Assembly: GCA_014529385.2 (NCBI GenBank)
Contig: CM043946.1
Location: forward strand, 39,871,558-39,935,557
DNA length: 64,000 bases
Direction: 5' to 3'
Source: Adiantum capillus-veneris
Lineage: Eukaryota; Streptophyta; Polypodiopsida; Polypodiales; Pteridaceae
The notes under the pieces are model-generated. The model was not told the DNA's origin, made no database searches, and was given only the letters and a program-made list of their open reading frames with translations. This document shows positions 20,976 through 31,791 of the stretch, piece after piece (the first letter of the stretch is position 1; each line of letters begins with the position of its first letter). Both the position numbers and the translations under genes were made by a program.

Positions 20976-21690
20976 ACTAACGAAGGATATGTGTCCAAAG
21001 ACACAAGAGGAGATAGCCTATATTTCTAAAGTTCCATATGCTGCAACGGTAGGTTCTCTAATGTATGCTATGGTCTGGACAAGGCCAGACATTGCACATG
21101 CAGTGGGAGTTGTGAGTAGGTTCATGGACAACCCAGGTAAAGAGCATTGGCAAGCTGTGAAGTGGATACTTAGGTATCTAAAAGGGACAACAACAAATGA
21201 TTTGTATTTTGGAGGAACTGATATTTTTCTAGAAGGATATGTTGATGCAGATATGGCAGGTGACAAAGATACTCGAAGGAGCACTACTGGCTATGTGTTC
21301 ACGGTTGGAGGTACAACAGTAAGTTGGGCTTCAAAGCTGCAGAAAGTGGTTTCACTTTCTACCACGGAAGCAGAGTATGTAGCAATGACGGAGGCAAGCA
21401 AAGAAATTCTGTGGCTTCACAGATTCTTAGAAGAGCTTGGATTCAAACAAGGCAATTGTGTCTTGTACAGTGATAGCCAAAGCTCTATCCATCTTACGAA
21501 GAACTCAGCCTTTCATTCAAGGACAAAGCACATTGAGGTGAGATATCACTTCATACGCACTCTTTTGGAAGAGGGACATCTAAAGCTAGGAAAGGTACAT
21601 ACAAGTGAAAATCCTGCAGACATGTTTACAAAGGTGGTCAACAAGGAGAAGTTGAGCTTTTGCTCATCTTCAATCGGCATTCAAGGATAA
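20929..21690 (+). pseudogene. Copia-C reverse transcriptase end and RNase H
   Basis: Picks up pol in the right frame: NAKPVSTPLAGHFKL, WTRPDIAHAVGVVSRFM, HWQAVKWILRYLKG. RNase H residues are present: D in YVDADMAGDKDTRR, E in LSTTEAEYVAMTEA, D in LYSDSQSSIHL, and KHIEVRYHFIRTLL near the end. Normal C-terminus (NPADMFTKVV). It would be part of one pol with the preceding frame but for a single shift and small deletion. Confidence 0.9.
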
Positions 21691-21740
21691 GAAGCCAGAA
21701 TGGAAAGCAGTCCACAGGTTTGGTTTGGAGATCAGTCTCC

Positions 21741-21751
21741 AAGTGGGAGAT
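21741..21751 (+). other. Polypurine tract of Copia-C
   Basis: AAGTGGGAGAT immediately before TGTTAAG. Confidence 0.85.
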
Positions 21752-22033
21752 TGTTAAGTATGGAGCCTGATTACCCTTGTAATTTTCTGTGGTAAAAGCG
21801 CACATTTGTAAGGCCCCCATTATGAGGAGAAGCCATCGTGCGTGAAGGTAAATCACTCACCGGAAACCAAAATTTTCACAGTCAAAAATCAGGGGCAACT
21901 TTAGGGGCCTCTAGGGCGGAAGCCCTCGAGACTTTTTTTCCCTTGCCGGAATATTCCTTTTCGCCAGAATATTATGGCCGGATGGCGGCCGAAAAGTGGT
22001 CGGAAAACAATTCGCGGTTGGCCGGTGGCCGAT
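21752..22033 (+). repeat. 3' LTR of Copia-C, truncated
   Basis: Same start as the 5' LTR and collinear with it to about GGCCGGTGGCC, then it changes abruptly into copia RNase H coding sequence. About 450 bases of the LTR are missing. Confidence 0.9.
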
Positions 22034-22410
22034 ACTTTTGCTGGAGTAGCTATCTCTTGGAGATTGTGTCTCCAAGATTGCACATCTTCATCTACCACTG
22101 AGGAAAAATATGTTGCTGCGTCTGACGCCAGCAAGGAAGCCATATGGTTGGCTCGTCTAGTGGGAGAGTTGGGCATTCACAAGCTTCCAATACTACATTG
22201 TGATAGTCAGAGTGCCATTGATTTGGCAAAGAATCCGGTGTTTCACTCAAAGTCAAAACACATAGAGGTCAGATACGGCATGTCATACGAGATGCATTGG
22301 TTGGCAAGAGTATCGAGCTTGTCAAGGTTCACACTGACGACAACCCCACAGATGCTCTCACAAAGAGCCTAGCCTCGGAGCGATTTACACATTGTATAGA
22401 ACTTATGGGT
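22034..22410 (+). pseudogene. Copia-B1 RNase H end
   Basis: Frame reads AGVAISWRLCLQDC, SSTTEEKYVAASDASKEAIWLARL (catalytic Glu region), LHCDSQSAIDLAKNPVFH and SKSKHIEVRYG; a shift follows and the C-terminus (DALTKSLASERF) is in another frame. It is the end of a copia pol, distinct from Copia-C, and leads into the polypurine tract and LTR of the Copia-B family. Everything between integrase (16986) and here is lost. Confidence 0.85.
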
Positions 22411-22489
22411 GTAGGATGAAGCCTCGGCAATGCTTCATCAACTTTGTATAGACTAACTATACTAATGCCACTATTGGCCACCGTGACCC

Positions 22490-22502
22490 TCAAGTGGGAG
22501 GT
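22490..22502 (+). other. Polypurine tract of Copia-B1
   Basis: TCAAGTGGGAGGT-type purine run directly before TGTTGGGG. Confidence 0.8.
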
Positions 22503-22755
22503 TGTTGGGGTGTAGGCCAAGTGGCTGTGGGAAACCGCCCCTGTTTATACTTTCACCGAAATGAATATAGGGAGAGAAAGGTATACTTTCACCTAAATGA
22601 ATATAGGGAGAGAAAGGGAGAGAGTTGACCTCTCTCTCTCACTTTCCTCTCCACCCACTAACCCAAACTCCCAGCTGTGTACTGTGCTTCATCCCCTTCC
22701 CCTTCTCCTTCCCTCTCTTGCACACACCACGTACACGCTCTATGCGCATACAACA
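22503..22755 (+). repeat. 3' LTR of Copia-B1
   Basis: Begins TGTTGGGGTGTAGGCC, ends GCGCATACAACA. It contains a 36-base tandem duplication (about 22542-22616; both copies end GGGAGAGAAAGG), which the 5' LTR at 43749-43951 lacks. The next five bases, TTCTA, match TTCTG beside the other LTR, so they are the two target-site copies. Confidence 0.9.
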
Positions 22756-23718
22756 TTCTATATACTAAATTCAGAGCCGATGCAAAAATGGCTTGAAAGG
22801 TACGAAGAAGAGAAAGAGAGACGCAATAGGGAGCGACACGATTTTAGGCGAAGCCGAACGACTAGAGGCTTACCCTTACCAGACTATCTCGCTCCTCTAC
22901 CTGAATTCCCTACAATGGCATGGTTGAACAAGACAGTCAGAGCAGATCGACAGATCGGAGAACCCATATCTCTAGAAGAGGAAGAGTTGGCTATTGGATG
23001 CGACTGGAAGTATCATACATACATGGCACTGTGGTCGCATGAAAAGAATTTCAGAACACAACAAATTGACAGCAGAAGAAACATGTTTGATAGTGGGGTA
23101 ATGGTTAGTTTCATGCAAAAGAGCAGGGCCAGTGCCAGAGACACGACTGAGAGCACTAGCAACCTGGATTACTGTGGTCTGGTGTCAGATATCCTAAAAG
23201 TCAACTTCAGGCGGTTTGAGATGTTTTTGTTGGATGTGAAGTGGTTCAAGGTGATTACTTCTGGTCGCAATGCAACGGTACGTAGAGATGGAAACAAGCT
23301 TGTGCAAATAGATTCTACAAAGGTTTGGACAAATGCGAGCGACACATTTGCTCTCCCCGAACATTGCGAGCAAGTGGTCTTTGTACCGGACCCTCGAGAG
23401 CGACAATGGTGGTTTGTGGTTCTGATTGCTCCAAGAAATAAACAAATATTTGAAGGGCAAGAGCTCCTGGAGGAAAGTCGGTCAGACGACGCAGATACTA
23501 CTATGACATTAGATAAGATGGACGAAGGTATGGCAGAGGAAGCTGACAGATATACGAGGGATGAAGATGACGAGGCAGAATTGACACTTGTAGATGAAGA
23601 TGCAATGGATGAAGACAATTTTCCAGGAGGAGTTGGGGCAGAGTTATGTCTGCAATTAGAGATAGACGATGATACGGTGCAAGATCTTATCGATGATGCC
23701 TCGCTCGTCAAGGCTTAG
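22756..23718 (+). pseudogene. CACTA-1 transposase, C-terminal part with DUF4216
   Basis: The frame begins FYILNSEPMQKW, the phrase that links DUF4218 to the following region in TNP2-type transposases, and is open for 320 codons. DUF4216 is recognisable at about residues 145-235: YCGLVSDILKVNFRRFEMFL, DVKWFKV, and the end EHCEQVVFVPDPRERQWWFV. The tail is very acidic (DEDDEAELTLVDEDAMDED). Upstream codons in the same frame (22597-22755) come from the copia LTR and are not part of the gene. The N-terminal two thirds is at 43957-46115. The protein cuts and joins transposon ends; it is split here, so this piece alone is not functional. Confidence 0.88.
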
Positions 23719-23721
23719 GCC

Positions 23722-23816
23722 TGTAAGTGTTTGTGTTAAGACGTTGATTTAAAATTAAGCTTAAAGTTAATTTAAACAAAGGTGTTATGACGCTTTATTT
23801 TACTTTCTTTGTGCAG
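23722..23816 (+). other. Probable intron in CACTA-1
   Basis: A good donor (GTAAGTGTTTG) lies four bases after the TAG at 23716 and a good acceptor (TTTCTTTGTGCAG) at 23804-23816, with a T-rich stretch between. Because the stop precedes the donor, splicing would join the 3' end of the transposase exon to the next CACTA reading frame or an untranslated region. Confidence 0.5.
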
Positions 23817-23855
23817 GACTTTAGTATGGCATACTAGTTTCCAGATCCCCCTTCT

Positions 23856-24316
23856 ATGAGTGCAGATGCATTTATGGGCTTCATCACACGGATGATGCCC
23901 AGTCAGATGGTAGAGGCTTCTCAGTACTGTGTAGCCAGAGGCACGGGTACTACGCCTCCGGGCTTCACACCCGAGGGTCCGATGCCTATGGGAGGGACAC
24001 CTATGAGGGGGACGCCTATGGGGGGGAGGGGGGGGGGGGGGGGGGGGGGATGCCTACGGGTATGATGCCTGCGAGATCTCCCATCACGGTCGCTTCGACA
24101 CCTAGGGGTGCGGCAGAGGCGGGTACGTCCTCATCTCCGCAGCACAAGCGCACTCGCCAATCTCTCCAATTCATGAGGTGGAGGTGGTGGTTACTGTGGA
24201 GGAGGGTCCACAGATGCTTCGATCCCTCCTCACTCATGACCCCCATCCTACCTAGGCACACCTCTCGACACACCTCTTGGCACACCTCGGACACCTTGGG
24301 GGGCACACGATCCTAG
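23856..24316 (+). pseudogene. CACTA-1 second gene, first part (Gly/Met/Pro-rich)
   Basis: Starts MSADAFMGFITRMMPSQMVE and turns into repeats of P-M-x-G-G-T, for example EGPMPMGGTPMRGTPMGG. A G homopolymer at 24028-24049 disrupts the repeat; after it GMPTGMMPARSPITVASTPRG continues in another frame. Such low-complexity proteins preceding a conserved block are seen in the second (DNA-binding) product of En/Spm elements; this assignment is by position and layout only. Confidence 0.45.
24028..24049. repeat. G homopolymer (22 bases) in CACTA-1
   Basis: Preceded by a shorter run of seven G and one A (24020-24027). It may have grown from GGG glycine codons of the PMGG repeats. Confidence 0.9.
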
Positions 24317-24379
24317 TGCCTCCAAGCTCTATACTAAACGAACAGATGGTTCTGTTGACATGGTAGAGTCGGGACTGAG

Positions 24380-24999
24380 ATGAGACAACGGATTCGCCAG
24401 CTCGCGGAGCTGCAATTTTTGACCAGCATTCTGACGCCTTGGCCTGACCAGGATGAGGACAAAGTCAGTTATATAGTGGAGACCATCATGAGAGAGTACC
24501 AGCCTGCTCCGGGTTCAAAGACTGTTCCGAGGAGGTGGATCAAGGGTGTTGCACGGGACATCGTGAAACATCGACGAGATGCAGCTCAGTAGGCTTTTAG
24601 GACCGGCTCGCCAAAGCCTTCGAGCATCCCACACGAGACGTGGCAGCAGATCAGGGAGGATGAGCGAACAGCGGACACACGGTTCAGACAGCAGCGTCAG
24701 GCCGCGCAGATACGACAGATGACTAGGGGGACATCTCATCTTGGCAGCGGAGGCTTCGACACATTTCGCTATGAGTTTGTGAGTTACCAATCCAATCCTA
24801 GCTATGGCGTTTTTTAAACGTGATGAATCATGTATTCTTATTACTTTGATTTTTGTATAAACGCAGAATCTTGCAATGCATAGAGCCCCGACACGCCAGG
24901 AGGAGACAGATGGATATCGCAGAGGTATCTATGAAGTATTGAATGATCTTGATGCTTCACGAGAGCCTGTAGACTGGGAGGCCTTAGAGTCTCGCTGAT
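24380..24999 (+). pseudogene. CACTA-1 second gene, conserved part
   Basis: A 70-codon frame (MRQRIRQLAELQF ... RRDAAQ) ends at a TAG (24590-24592), after which the same frame stays open: FRTGSPKPSSIPHETWQQIR, TRFRQQRQAAQIRQMTRG and GSGGFDTFRYEFVSYQ. A likely intron runs from about 24780 to an acceptor ACGCAG near 24867, followed by a short last exon (APTRQEETDGYRRGIYEVLN) that stops at 24998. Basic, Gln/Arg-rich. I infer the DNA-binding partner of the transposase from its place after DUF4216; no domain is recognised. Confidence 0.5.
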
Positions 25000-25187
25000 C
25001 GATTGAGGTGAGACGTTAATATGTGTGAGTTGATTTAATTAAATAAGTATATGTGAAGTAATATCAATACTAATTTTGTGACTTGTCCTATGTGCAGGTT
25101 GTGACGCCTAGTCATCAGTGAATTTCATATATATGCTTTGTGAGACACAGACACGCTTCTGTGTCTCTTTTTTGTATAGACATATAT

Positions 25188-25450
25188 GGTTATGGTTACA
25201 GTTCATACAGTTATTGTTTTCCTTATGGTTATGGTTATTGTCATTGTCATTGTATAGACATGGTTATGGTTATGGTTATTGTTTTGTTTATGGTTATGTT
25301 TAACTTTCTGGTTATGCTTATGGTTATTGCTTTGTTTATGGTTATGGTTATCTCCATTATGGTTTTGATCAATATGGTTATGGCCGGTTATGGTTTTAAT
25401 TTGGTTATGGTTTTGCACAAATTAAGTTCGTTCTGGTTATGGTTTTGCAC
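25188..25450. repeat. Degenerate GGTTAT hexamer array
   Basis: About 25 imperfect copies of TGGTTA/GGTTAT with interruptions by TTGTTT and CATTGT. It lies in the 3' region of CACTA-1. All six-frame open frames here are repeats of this unit. Confidence 0.85.
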
Positions 25451-25509
25451 AAAGTTCATTTCATTTCTTTTATTGGCCTTAAATCTCATGTGAGATCCTA
25501 CATGGATAG

Positions 25510-25824
25510 CATGTAGGAGTCGTATACATGATATGGTTTTTTTGAAAAGTTTATGTAAAAACGAAGGAAACTCTGCCGAAATTTCTGCGGGAGCACGGTT
25601 GATTTTGGTGTTGCTCGCTTTCTTGGACAGAGGACAGGCAGTTTGGTTGTGGCTGTGTCCATCTTTTCACTGGGCACATGCCAGGCTGCCTGTCCTCTGC
25701 CCAAGAATTTTTTTTTCTATTATGGTCGCGTATATCGACGTTTTTGTAGGGACGCATATATCGACGGTTTTTTCGACGGGCTGCATCGAAACCTATGTCG
25801 AAGGCCCCCTTTTTTGTTGTAGTG
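25510..25824 (+). repeat. CACTA-1 3' subterminal region and terminal inverted repeat
   Basis: Ends TGTTGTAGTG. Subterminal copies of TATATCGACG occur at about 25731 and 25757, then TCGACGGG and TGTCGAAGG, the sort of short repeats a CACTA transposase partner binds. A pair GACAGAGGACAGGCAG / CTGCCTGTCCTCTGCC (about 25625-25640 and 25684-25699) forms an inverted repeat of about 14 bases. Confidence 0.85.
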
Positions 25825-25827
25825 TAA

Positions 25828-27546
25828 GCATTGAATAGAGGTAGAAAAAAATCCATAGGTGGTTTTGAAACATGTGGTATTTGCTTTGGATTGTGTAAAT
25901 AGAATGTACACACATGAAATACCTCAAGTGCAACTCAGCCCCAAAGGTGCTTCATCTTGAAGAGTTAGCAAAGGTGACATTCACCATTCGAGTCAGTAGA
26001 GGCACCTTTATATCTGTCTCGATCTAGGATTGCGACCCATTGCGAATGGCCACCAAGGGTTAGATCTACGGCTAATTTGCACTTCCGCTGTGAGAGGAAT
26101 GGAGGCCTAAAAGTAGATTGCAAAAATGCAAATGTGGCATGCAAAACACAATAGATCTATCACGTAAAGCAGGGCTAAAAGTGCAGATCTTGATGATGCC
26201 GATGATGCACAACAATGGGAGCACTCAGTGCCGGCGAGGGAATGGCAGAGGAGAGGCTCAATATGGACTGGCAAACGGGATGACTGGCGAGGTCAGATCC
26301 AAGCTGTTTTTGACGAGGGAATGGGGCTGAAATCTGAAAATGGTGGTTGATTTGTTGAAATCTGCAAGCGGTAGGCTGATCTGCAACTGTAGACTCTAGA
26401 GCAAAAATGCTATGATGGCAGATCTAAAAATGTTGGTGCTGATGTGGAGAAAAATGCAAGGGCACTACTGCCAAAGATTGGGTTGATTTGTAGCGCTCCC
26501 AAAACTTATGTGAAAACTCTGGCCTAGCTGATCCTTTTATATGACTTTTGACGAGGTTGGGAAATTTGTGCAAATGAGCGCACATGGGCGACAACTCACT
26601 GCTTGGTGAACCATTTGACGAACCGATTAGACCAACATGTTCCTTTAACCTAGACCTACATGCTTATCATGCTTGATACCCACTGAAGTGTAATAACATC
26701 TATCAAAACGTGTGTACAAACTATTTATTCAAGAGGGTGGGTCCAAAATTGGAAAACTTAATCTAATGGACTTGTCCGGATGTGCAGGTCCTGCAAATAG
26801 GTCACAAAATTGATGGTACTAATTCTCCTAGGATTCTAGACACTCTTGTCTAGGGATAGGTGGAAGACTAGCTCTTGAAATTTGATGAAGCATATCCACG
26901 TGACACATAGAGCCATGTGTTAGCAGATCGCCACGACGGACGTCTGTAGCATAACTATCTGGCACTAACATAATGTCAATACTCAAAGAAGCGACTCAGA
27001 TGGGGCACAGAGACTCTTGAGGGTATCAACCTCAAGAAATGCAATAGAACTATTCAAAAGGGTCGCCCTATAGTCTAGGAACACTCTCATAAGGTCGAAA
27101 CATCAAAAAACAACCATTAACACACTCAAAACATCAGAATTAGCTCGTAGACATGTCGTCACAAACCACAACAAAATTGATAATGATTACACTTAAATTA
27201 AAGAGCAGTAGACAAAGAACACAATGTAATTGTCGGAAACAAATTTGGATTACCGTAGGTCAACAAAAATGAAGTACAATGTGCGAGAGAGTAGCCGCTC
27301 TCAGTCGTACTCCAAAACCTTTGATAATGATCATTGTTGTCAAACTTACAAAAGTGGGTTTTATACCTAGGGATTCTTTTGGTGAGTTGCCGGCTTATAA
27401 GGATCAAACTTAGAATTAGTTACAACTCAAATTTTAACAAAATTGGCTCAGAGATCTCTTGATTAAAATCAGAACTCCTCATATTTACAGAGTATTTACA
27501 AAGCTTTCTCGGAAAAATAATAATGGGCTACAAAACTGGCGACTTT
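25828..27546. other. No recognisable gene; possible minus-strand promoter
   Basis: I see no coding frame of note. On the minus strand TATAAAAGG (26533-26541) is followed by a long leader-like stretch rich in C and T without frames, which could be part of an old LTR; ends are not found. It is the 3' flank of CACTA-1. Confidence 0.35.
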
Positions 27547-27626
27547 TGTTAGGAAATAAGACGTAGCTAAATAGATAATTGAGTAGATTACTTAATGGAG
27601 AAAGACAAATTTACATACACGAGATT

Positions 27627-27713
<87 letters not shown>

Positions 27714-28334
27714 CACGATATACGTGGTTCACCCAATGTGGGCTACGTCCACGGGAAAGTAGCCACTCAATGGCTTTAGTACTTCAAAACAAGAAGTAGT
27801 TTACAAAGGGTTTATACCCTTAATAGAGCTCCCGCCTTGCTTCACTCTCACCACCTCACACCCACCTTGTTGCATCAACTTCACACTCTGAAATGTGTGT
27901 AGAAATGGCCTCCTTTTATAGGCCAAAAGGGCTACCCTCTCTCATGAGAGACAGCCATGTGTATCCGTCCTTGTGTGAATAAGTCCAAATCGGACCCTCC
28001 AATCTGCCCATGTGTGGCCGCCCTTGTGTAGACAAATCCGCTTTTGAATTCGGCCACTGACCATTGACTACCGGCCACCGGCCAACCGATCGGTCGATTT
28101 CCGACCACTTTCCGGCCGCCGTCCGGCCATAATATTTTGGCGAGGGAAAAAAAATCTCGGAGGTATCCACTCCCGAGGCCCCTAAAGTTACCCCTGATTC
28201 TTGGCCGTGAAAATTTTGGTTTCTGGTGAGTGATTTTCCTTCACGCACGATGGCTTCTCCTCATAATGGGGGCCTTACAAATGTGCGCTTTTACCACAGA
28301 AGATTACAAGGTAAATCAGGCTCCATACTTAACA
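27547..28334 (-). mobile_element. Solo LTR of the Copia-C family
   Basis: Minus-strand copy of the Copia-C LTR, 788 bases, from TGTTAAGTATGGAGCC at 28334 to TTTCCTAACA at 27547. Perfect target duplication ACTTT at 27542-27546 and 28335-28339. No internal sequence, so it arose by recombination between the two LTRs of a full insertion. Confidence 0.95.
27633..27709. repeat. (GA)n microsatellite in the solo LTR
   Basis: About 38 GA units. The matching tract in the Copia-C 5' LTR (17641-17664) has only about 12 CT units, so it expanded in this copy. Confidence 0.95.
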
Positions 28335-28339
28335 ACTTT

Positions 28340-30640
28340 AAGAAGGGTGGCCAACTAGGAGGGTGCCTGTATGGTCGAGCTGCTAACATCCTCCCCTTCC
28401 TAGTCGTTGCATGTGCTCATGCAAGCTTTGTCTTTGGCTGGATCAGAACTTGTTCTGCAGGTTGAGCTGCTTGGGTCTTCAGTGGTCAAATGTCCTCTTT
28501 TCTAGTGTCTTTGTGACGTTTCTGAACTTTTTTGCTCGTGCCACAATGTCTGCTTGGACTACAAATTCCTTGAAAGGGTTGTTCATTATCGCGCTCTGGT
28601 AGGCAATGTGGCGGGTTGGTAGATCCTTTGTCATGGGGTTGAAGATGATTGAGTCCATCTCAAAAAATCCTATCATGATGCCTCCTCAAATGTTTGCAGA
28701 TACTGCGAGGGTAGAAACAACGACTCTTGCGTACATCCCCATGATGACATTGTGTCCTGGGACCTCTATTTCCATATTCCAACAAATACCCTTTGTTCGT
28801 TCAAGGAATACCTACCATGGGTGCTTTGATGCTTCGATGTCCTCAAATGTGGTGATGGAGGTGATTATCATTTTTGCAATCTTCACCAGCATTTGGCATG
28901 TAAGGTCAAGGACATCGCATATCCGTGTGATTACTGCCTGTAAGGTATGCACCATGTAGGATTTCTTTGATTTGTAGTTGTTGATGGGCTTTGAAAGAAC
29001 TAGGTAATTGAGCACGAATGGTCTTTTCCTCTTCTAGTTGAAGTAGCTATCCTAGGATCACTGCCTTGGAATTGGACAGTAAGTGGGGTCAATCTTGAGG
29101 TGATGTGGCATATTTTTGTACATAGTCTCATCCTATGGTCGCTTCTCAAACCACTCCTTGCACTAGAGGGGTTCATTTTTCAAAATGGTAAGCACTTGAT
29201 CTACCTGACACTGGCACGTCTTTGTAATCCATTATCCCCCTTCTTGTTTGGTTCTAAGGTTGGCAGGAGATTCTTCTTCCACAAGAGTTCCTCTTGCTTC
29301 ATGAGTGGTAGAGGAATCATTTCATGGCTGAAATTCTGCACCACTTCATCATGTTTGATCATAAGCAAGGCCACTAATTCCAATACCTTTAACTCATATT
29401 GCATGTATTCTTTGTGAAAGGGATCTGTATTTTTGTTATCCATCTTCTAATCTCGTCTCAGTGCATCAAGAAGATCCTCTGTGTTAGCCAATTCATGTAG
29501 TCCACCCTCAATAGATGCACTTGGTAGATCTACTGGGGAAAGGTCTACCCATGTGGTCACTACCTCTGGTGCTGGTGTCTGTTGGACTGGAGTTATTACT
29601 TTTACTTGTATGGTAGTGATTGCCAAATGTTTACTTTTGAGCTCTTGAGCATGCCTCTCGGCTTGGGCAGCTAGGTCGGCCTATGTCTTTGCCAGCTATT
29701 CTTTCAAATGTTGGATCTCCTAATCCTTCTGAGCTTGAATAGCCATATGCCCAACCATCATAATCTGTCTATCATGCTTGGCTTGGGCTAGCTCAGATTT
29801 CACTGCATTCAACTCCTTGAGGACCACAATCGGAGCTTGTGAGGTACAAGCCGGAGCCATGGTATCTTGGATTGCCAAGATATGGGAGAGGGTGTGCTTC
29901 ATGACATCGTAAGAGTTGCTTAACTTTGCATTTTGTGGTCGCTCCCTCTCTAGATCATCTTCCAATCTTTGTTGTTCCACTTGTATTTCTATGTTGGTGG
30001 CTATGTGCTCTTCAAGTGCCTTGAAGTAGTCACAACTTCTCTCTTTTCTTTTTTAGCTCTTCTTCCAGCTTGCTTTCACTTTCCTTAAATCTTCAATTTC
30101 CTACTGCTGCAGCCTTCTATTTTCTTCTTGTGCCGCTTGGACCTTTGCTTTAGCATCCCAAGCATTCAAATCCCGAAGGGTGAATATTGCTCTTTGGTAG
30201 TGAAATTGCAACTTTATGGTTTCTAGATGTTGCTTTAAATTAAATTCTCTTTATGAGCCGGGCGGTCTAGTATCTAGAGATACTAGGCCTCATTCTTGTG
30301 TATTTCATTGTTGCAAAATCCTAGCCTCCAGCTCTTTCTTTTCTCGTTGCTCTTTGGATTTGTCTTGATCTCTTTCCTTTGGTGGATTCTGGTCAGTCTT
30401 TTCAAATTCTTTGTTCTCTTGATCACCTTGTTGCTTTTTAGAATCCTTTTACTCCAAAGGAATCTTCTATTGATCGGTCTCTTTCTTTTGAGACTCCTCT
30501 TTCTCTTTGTCAATCGGCGGTGGGGTTGAGGGATTTGAAGAAAACCATTGTTTAGTGTAAGTATCTAGCACATCATCCATCGTCTCATCCCCTTGTTGCT
30601 ACTCTTGTGTTGTATGGGCCTCTTTGGAGAGATCCTCTAC
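28340..30640 (-). pseudogene. Degenerate coding region, unknown
   Basis: Minus-strand reading shows coding-like pieces between many stops: a Lys/Glu-rich stretch near 30500-30280, coiled-coil-like pieces near 30150-29720 (LKELNAVKSELAQAKHDRQI), KVLELVALLMIKHDEVV near 29380, and folded-looking pieces at 29015-28812 and 28676-28479 (EMDSIIFNPMTKDLPTRHI). I do not recognise the protein. The order (charged, coiled coil, globular) and the repeat-rich setting suggest a decayed element accessory protein. Confidence 0.4.
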
Positions 30641-30679
30641 AAGCCTTTTTTAGTAATAAACCTTTAGTGACTCGCTTCA

Positions 30680-31640
30680 AAATTTTGAGAAGTGATTGTT
30701 TTGTGTAGATGCCACATTCTTCTAGAACCAAGCGGGATGTAAATATTTAAAAATGTATCTTTGTTGGGTATAGTGAAGGGTTATTGACTTTATAACTCTA
30801 CAATAAGGAAGGTCATTATGAGCTGAGATGTGGTGTTTGTGGAGAAACCACATCAAAGGAAGGAGGGTCCTTCTTCAATTAAACAAGAAATCCCTGCCTA
30901 GTAGTAGCCACAACCCACCACAGTGATTAGGAGGCAAGAAGGAGTTCAACAAGAAAATGAAGAAGACGCAAATGGGACTAAGGAGCCCAACGGGAAGAAG
31001 CCATTATCTAATTGGGTGACTTCACTCTCGTATGGAAAGGATCCGCCAACCATGATCCCCTAGGTGAACCACGTCATTCCATGGGGATAGAGGACCAAAG
31101 ACAAGCTCAAGAGCATAGTAAACTATGCACTTATGGAACATTTACAAAAAGTGAAATATCCTAGCATCCTTGAAGAGGAAAAAAAGGATTTAAAGTGGAT
31201 GGAGGCCATGCAGATAGAGTACGACTCCATCATGAGTAGCCACACTTGGGACCTTGTGGATTGTCCAAAGAAGCACAAGGTTATTGCTACCAAATGGGTC
31301 TACAAAGCCAAGTACAAGCTAATGGATCATTGGATAAGTATAGGGCATGACTTGAGCAAAGGGACTTACACAAGTAGAGGGCTTTGACTACAAAGACACA
31401 TTTTCTCCCATAGCAAGATTGACTATAATCTGTGTGATTCTAGCCCTTATTGCACAGAAATGTGGGTGGCCAATGATGCAAATGGATGTGAAATCATCCA
31501 TTTGAATGGGTATCTCAAGAGGATGTGTATGTGGAATAACCTCTTACATTTGAAGTTGTATCTTCGATTAAGGTGCCACTGGGTGGGCAGGTTGGGACTG
31601 GTGACAAGAGCTGACATAAGTGGGGCTAGGTGGAGTTGGT
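30680..31640 (+). pseudogene. Degenerate copia integrase end and reverse transcriptase start
   Basis: Near 30750 the plus strand still shows FVGYSEGLLTL, the integrase C-terminal phrase. At 31133-31387 a frame reads EEEKKDLKWMEAMQIEYDSI, HTWDLVDCPKKHKVIATKWV, the first block of copia reverse transcriptase, and then [16 protein letters not shown] in another frame. The catalytic YVDD part is not found. An old copy unrelated to its neighbours. Confidence 0.75.
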
Positions 31641-31716
31641 ATATGAAGGTTGGCATTTGTTGGATGTCGAGCCTAGCATTGTCTGTTTCTTACCTAAGTT
31701 ATCTTCTCCTAGCATT

Positions 31717-31791
31717 AGGAAAAATATGAACCCCAAAAGGGCCTTGTAATAGCAACTAATCAAATTTCACTCCTCAACAATAGGATAAAAA

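Larger units (their letters stand above)
17016..22033 (+). mobile_element. Copia-C, Ty1/copia element with truncated 3' LTR
   Basis: A 734-base 5' LTR, exact primer site, gag, protease, integrase, reverse transcriptase, RNase H and polypurine tract are all in order, but the 3' LTR stops after about 282 bases at a junction with Copia-B1 RNase H. It lies between two pieces of Copia-B1, so it inserted into that element and a later deletion removed its right end together with Copia-B1 integrase and reverse transcriptase. A solo LTR of the same family is at 27547-28334. Confidence 0.9.
22756..25824 (+). mobile_element. CACTA-1, 3' half (En/Spm-type DNA transposon)
   Basis: Starts inside the transposase gene right after Copia-B1 and ends ...TGTTGTAGTG, the inverse of the CACTACAACA terminus. 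The three bases after it, TAA (25825-25827), equal the duplication next to the other terminus at 48366. The 5' half is at 43952-48366 on the minus strand. Confidence 0.9.

Noticed and set aside
22597-22755. Upstream start of the 373-codon frame ending at 23718
   Set aside because: These codons lie in the Copia-B1 LTR; the transposase part begins at 22756 and its true start is on the minus strand near 46115.
25188-25450. GGTTAT array as interstitial telomeric repeat
   Set aside because: The plant telomere unit is TTTAGGG; this hexamer is different, degenerate, and lies inside CACTA-1.
25140-25493. 117-codon Met/Tyr/Val-rich frame
   Set aside because: It is a translation of the GGTTAT array.
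31133-31387. Intact plus-strand gene of 84 codons
   Set aside because: It is the first block of a copia reverse transcriptase, with the neighbouring blocks in other frames.
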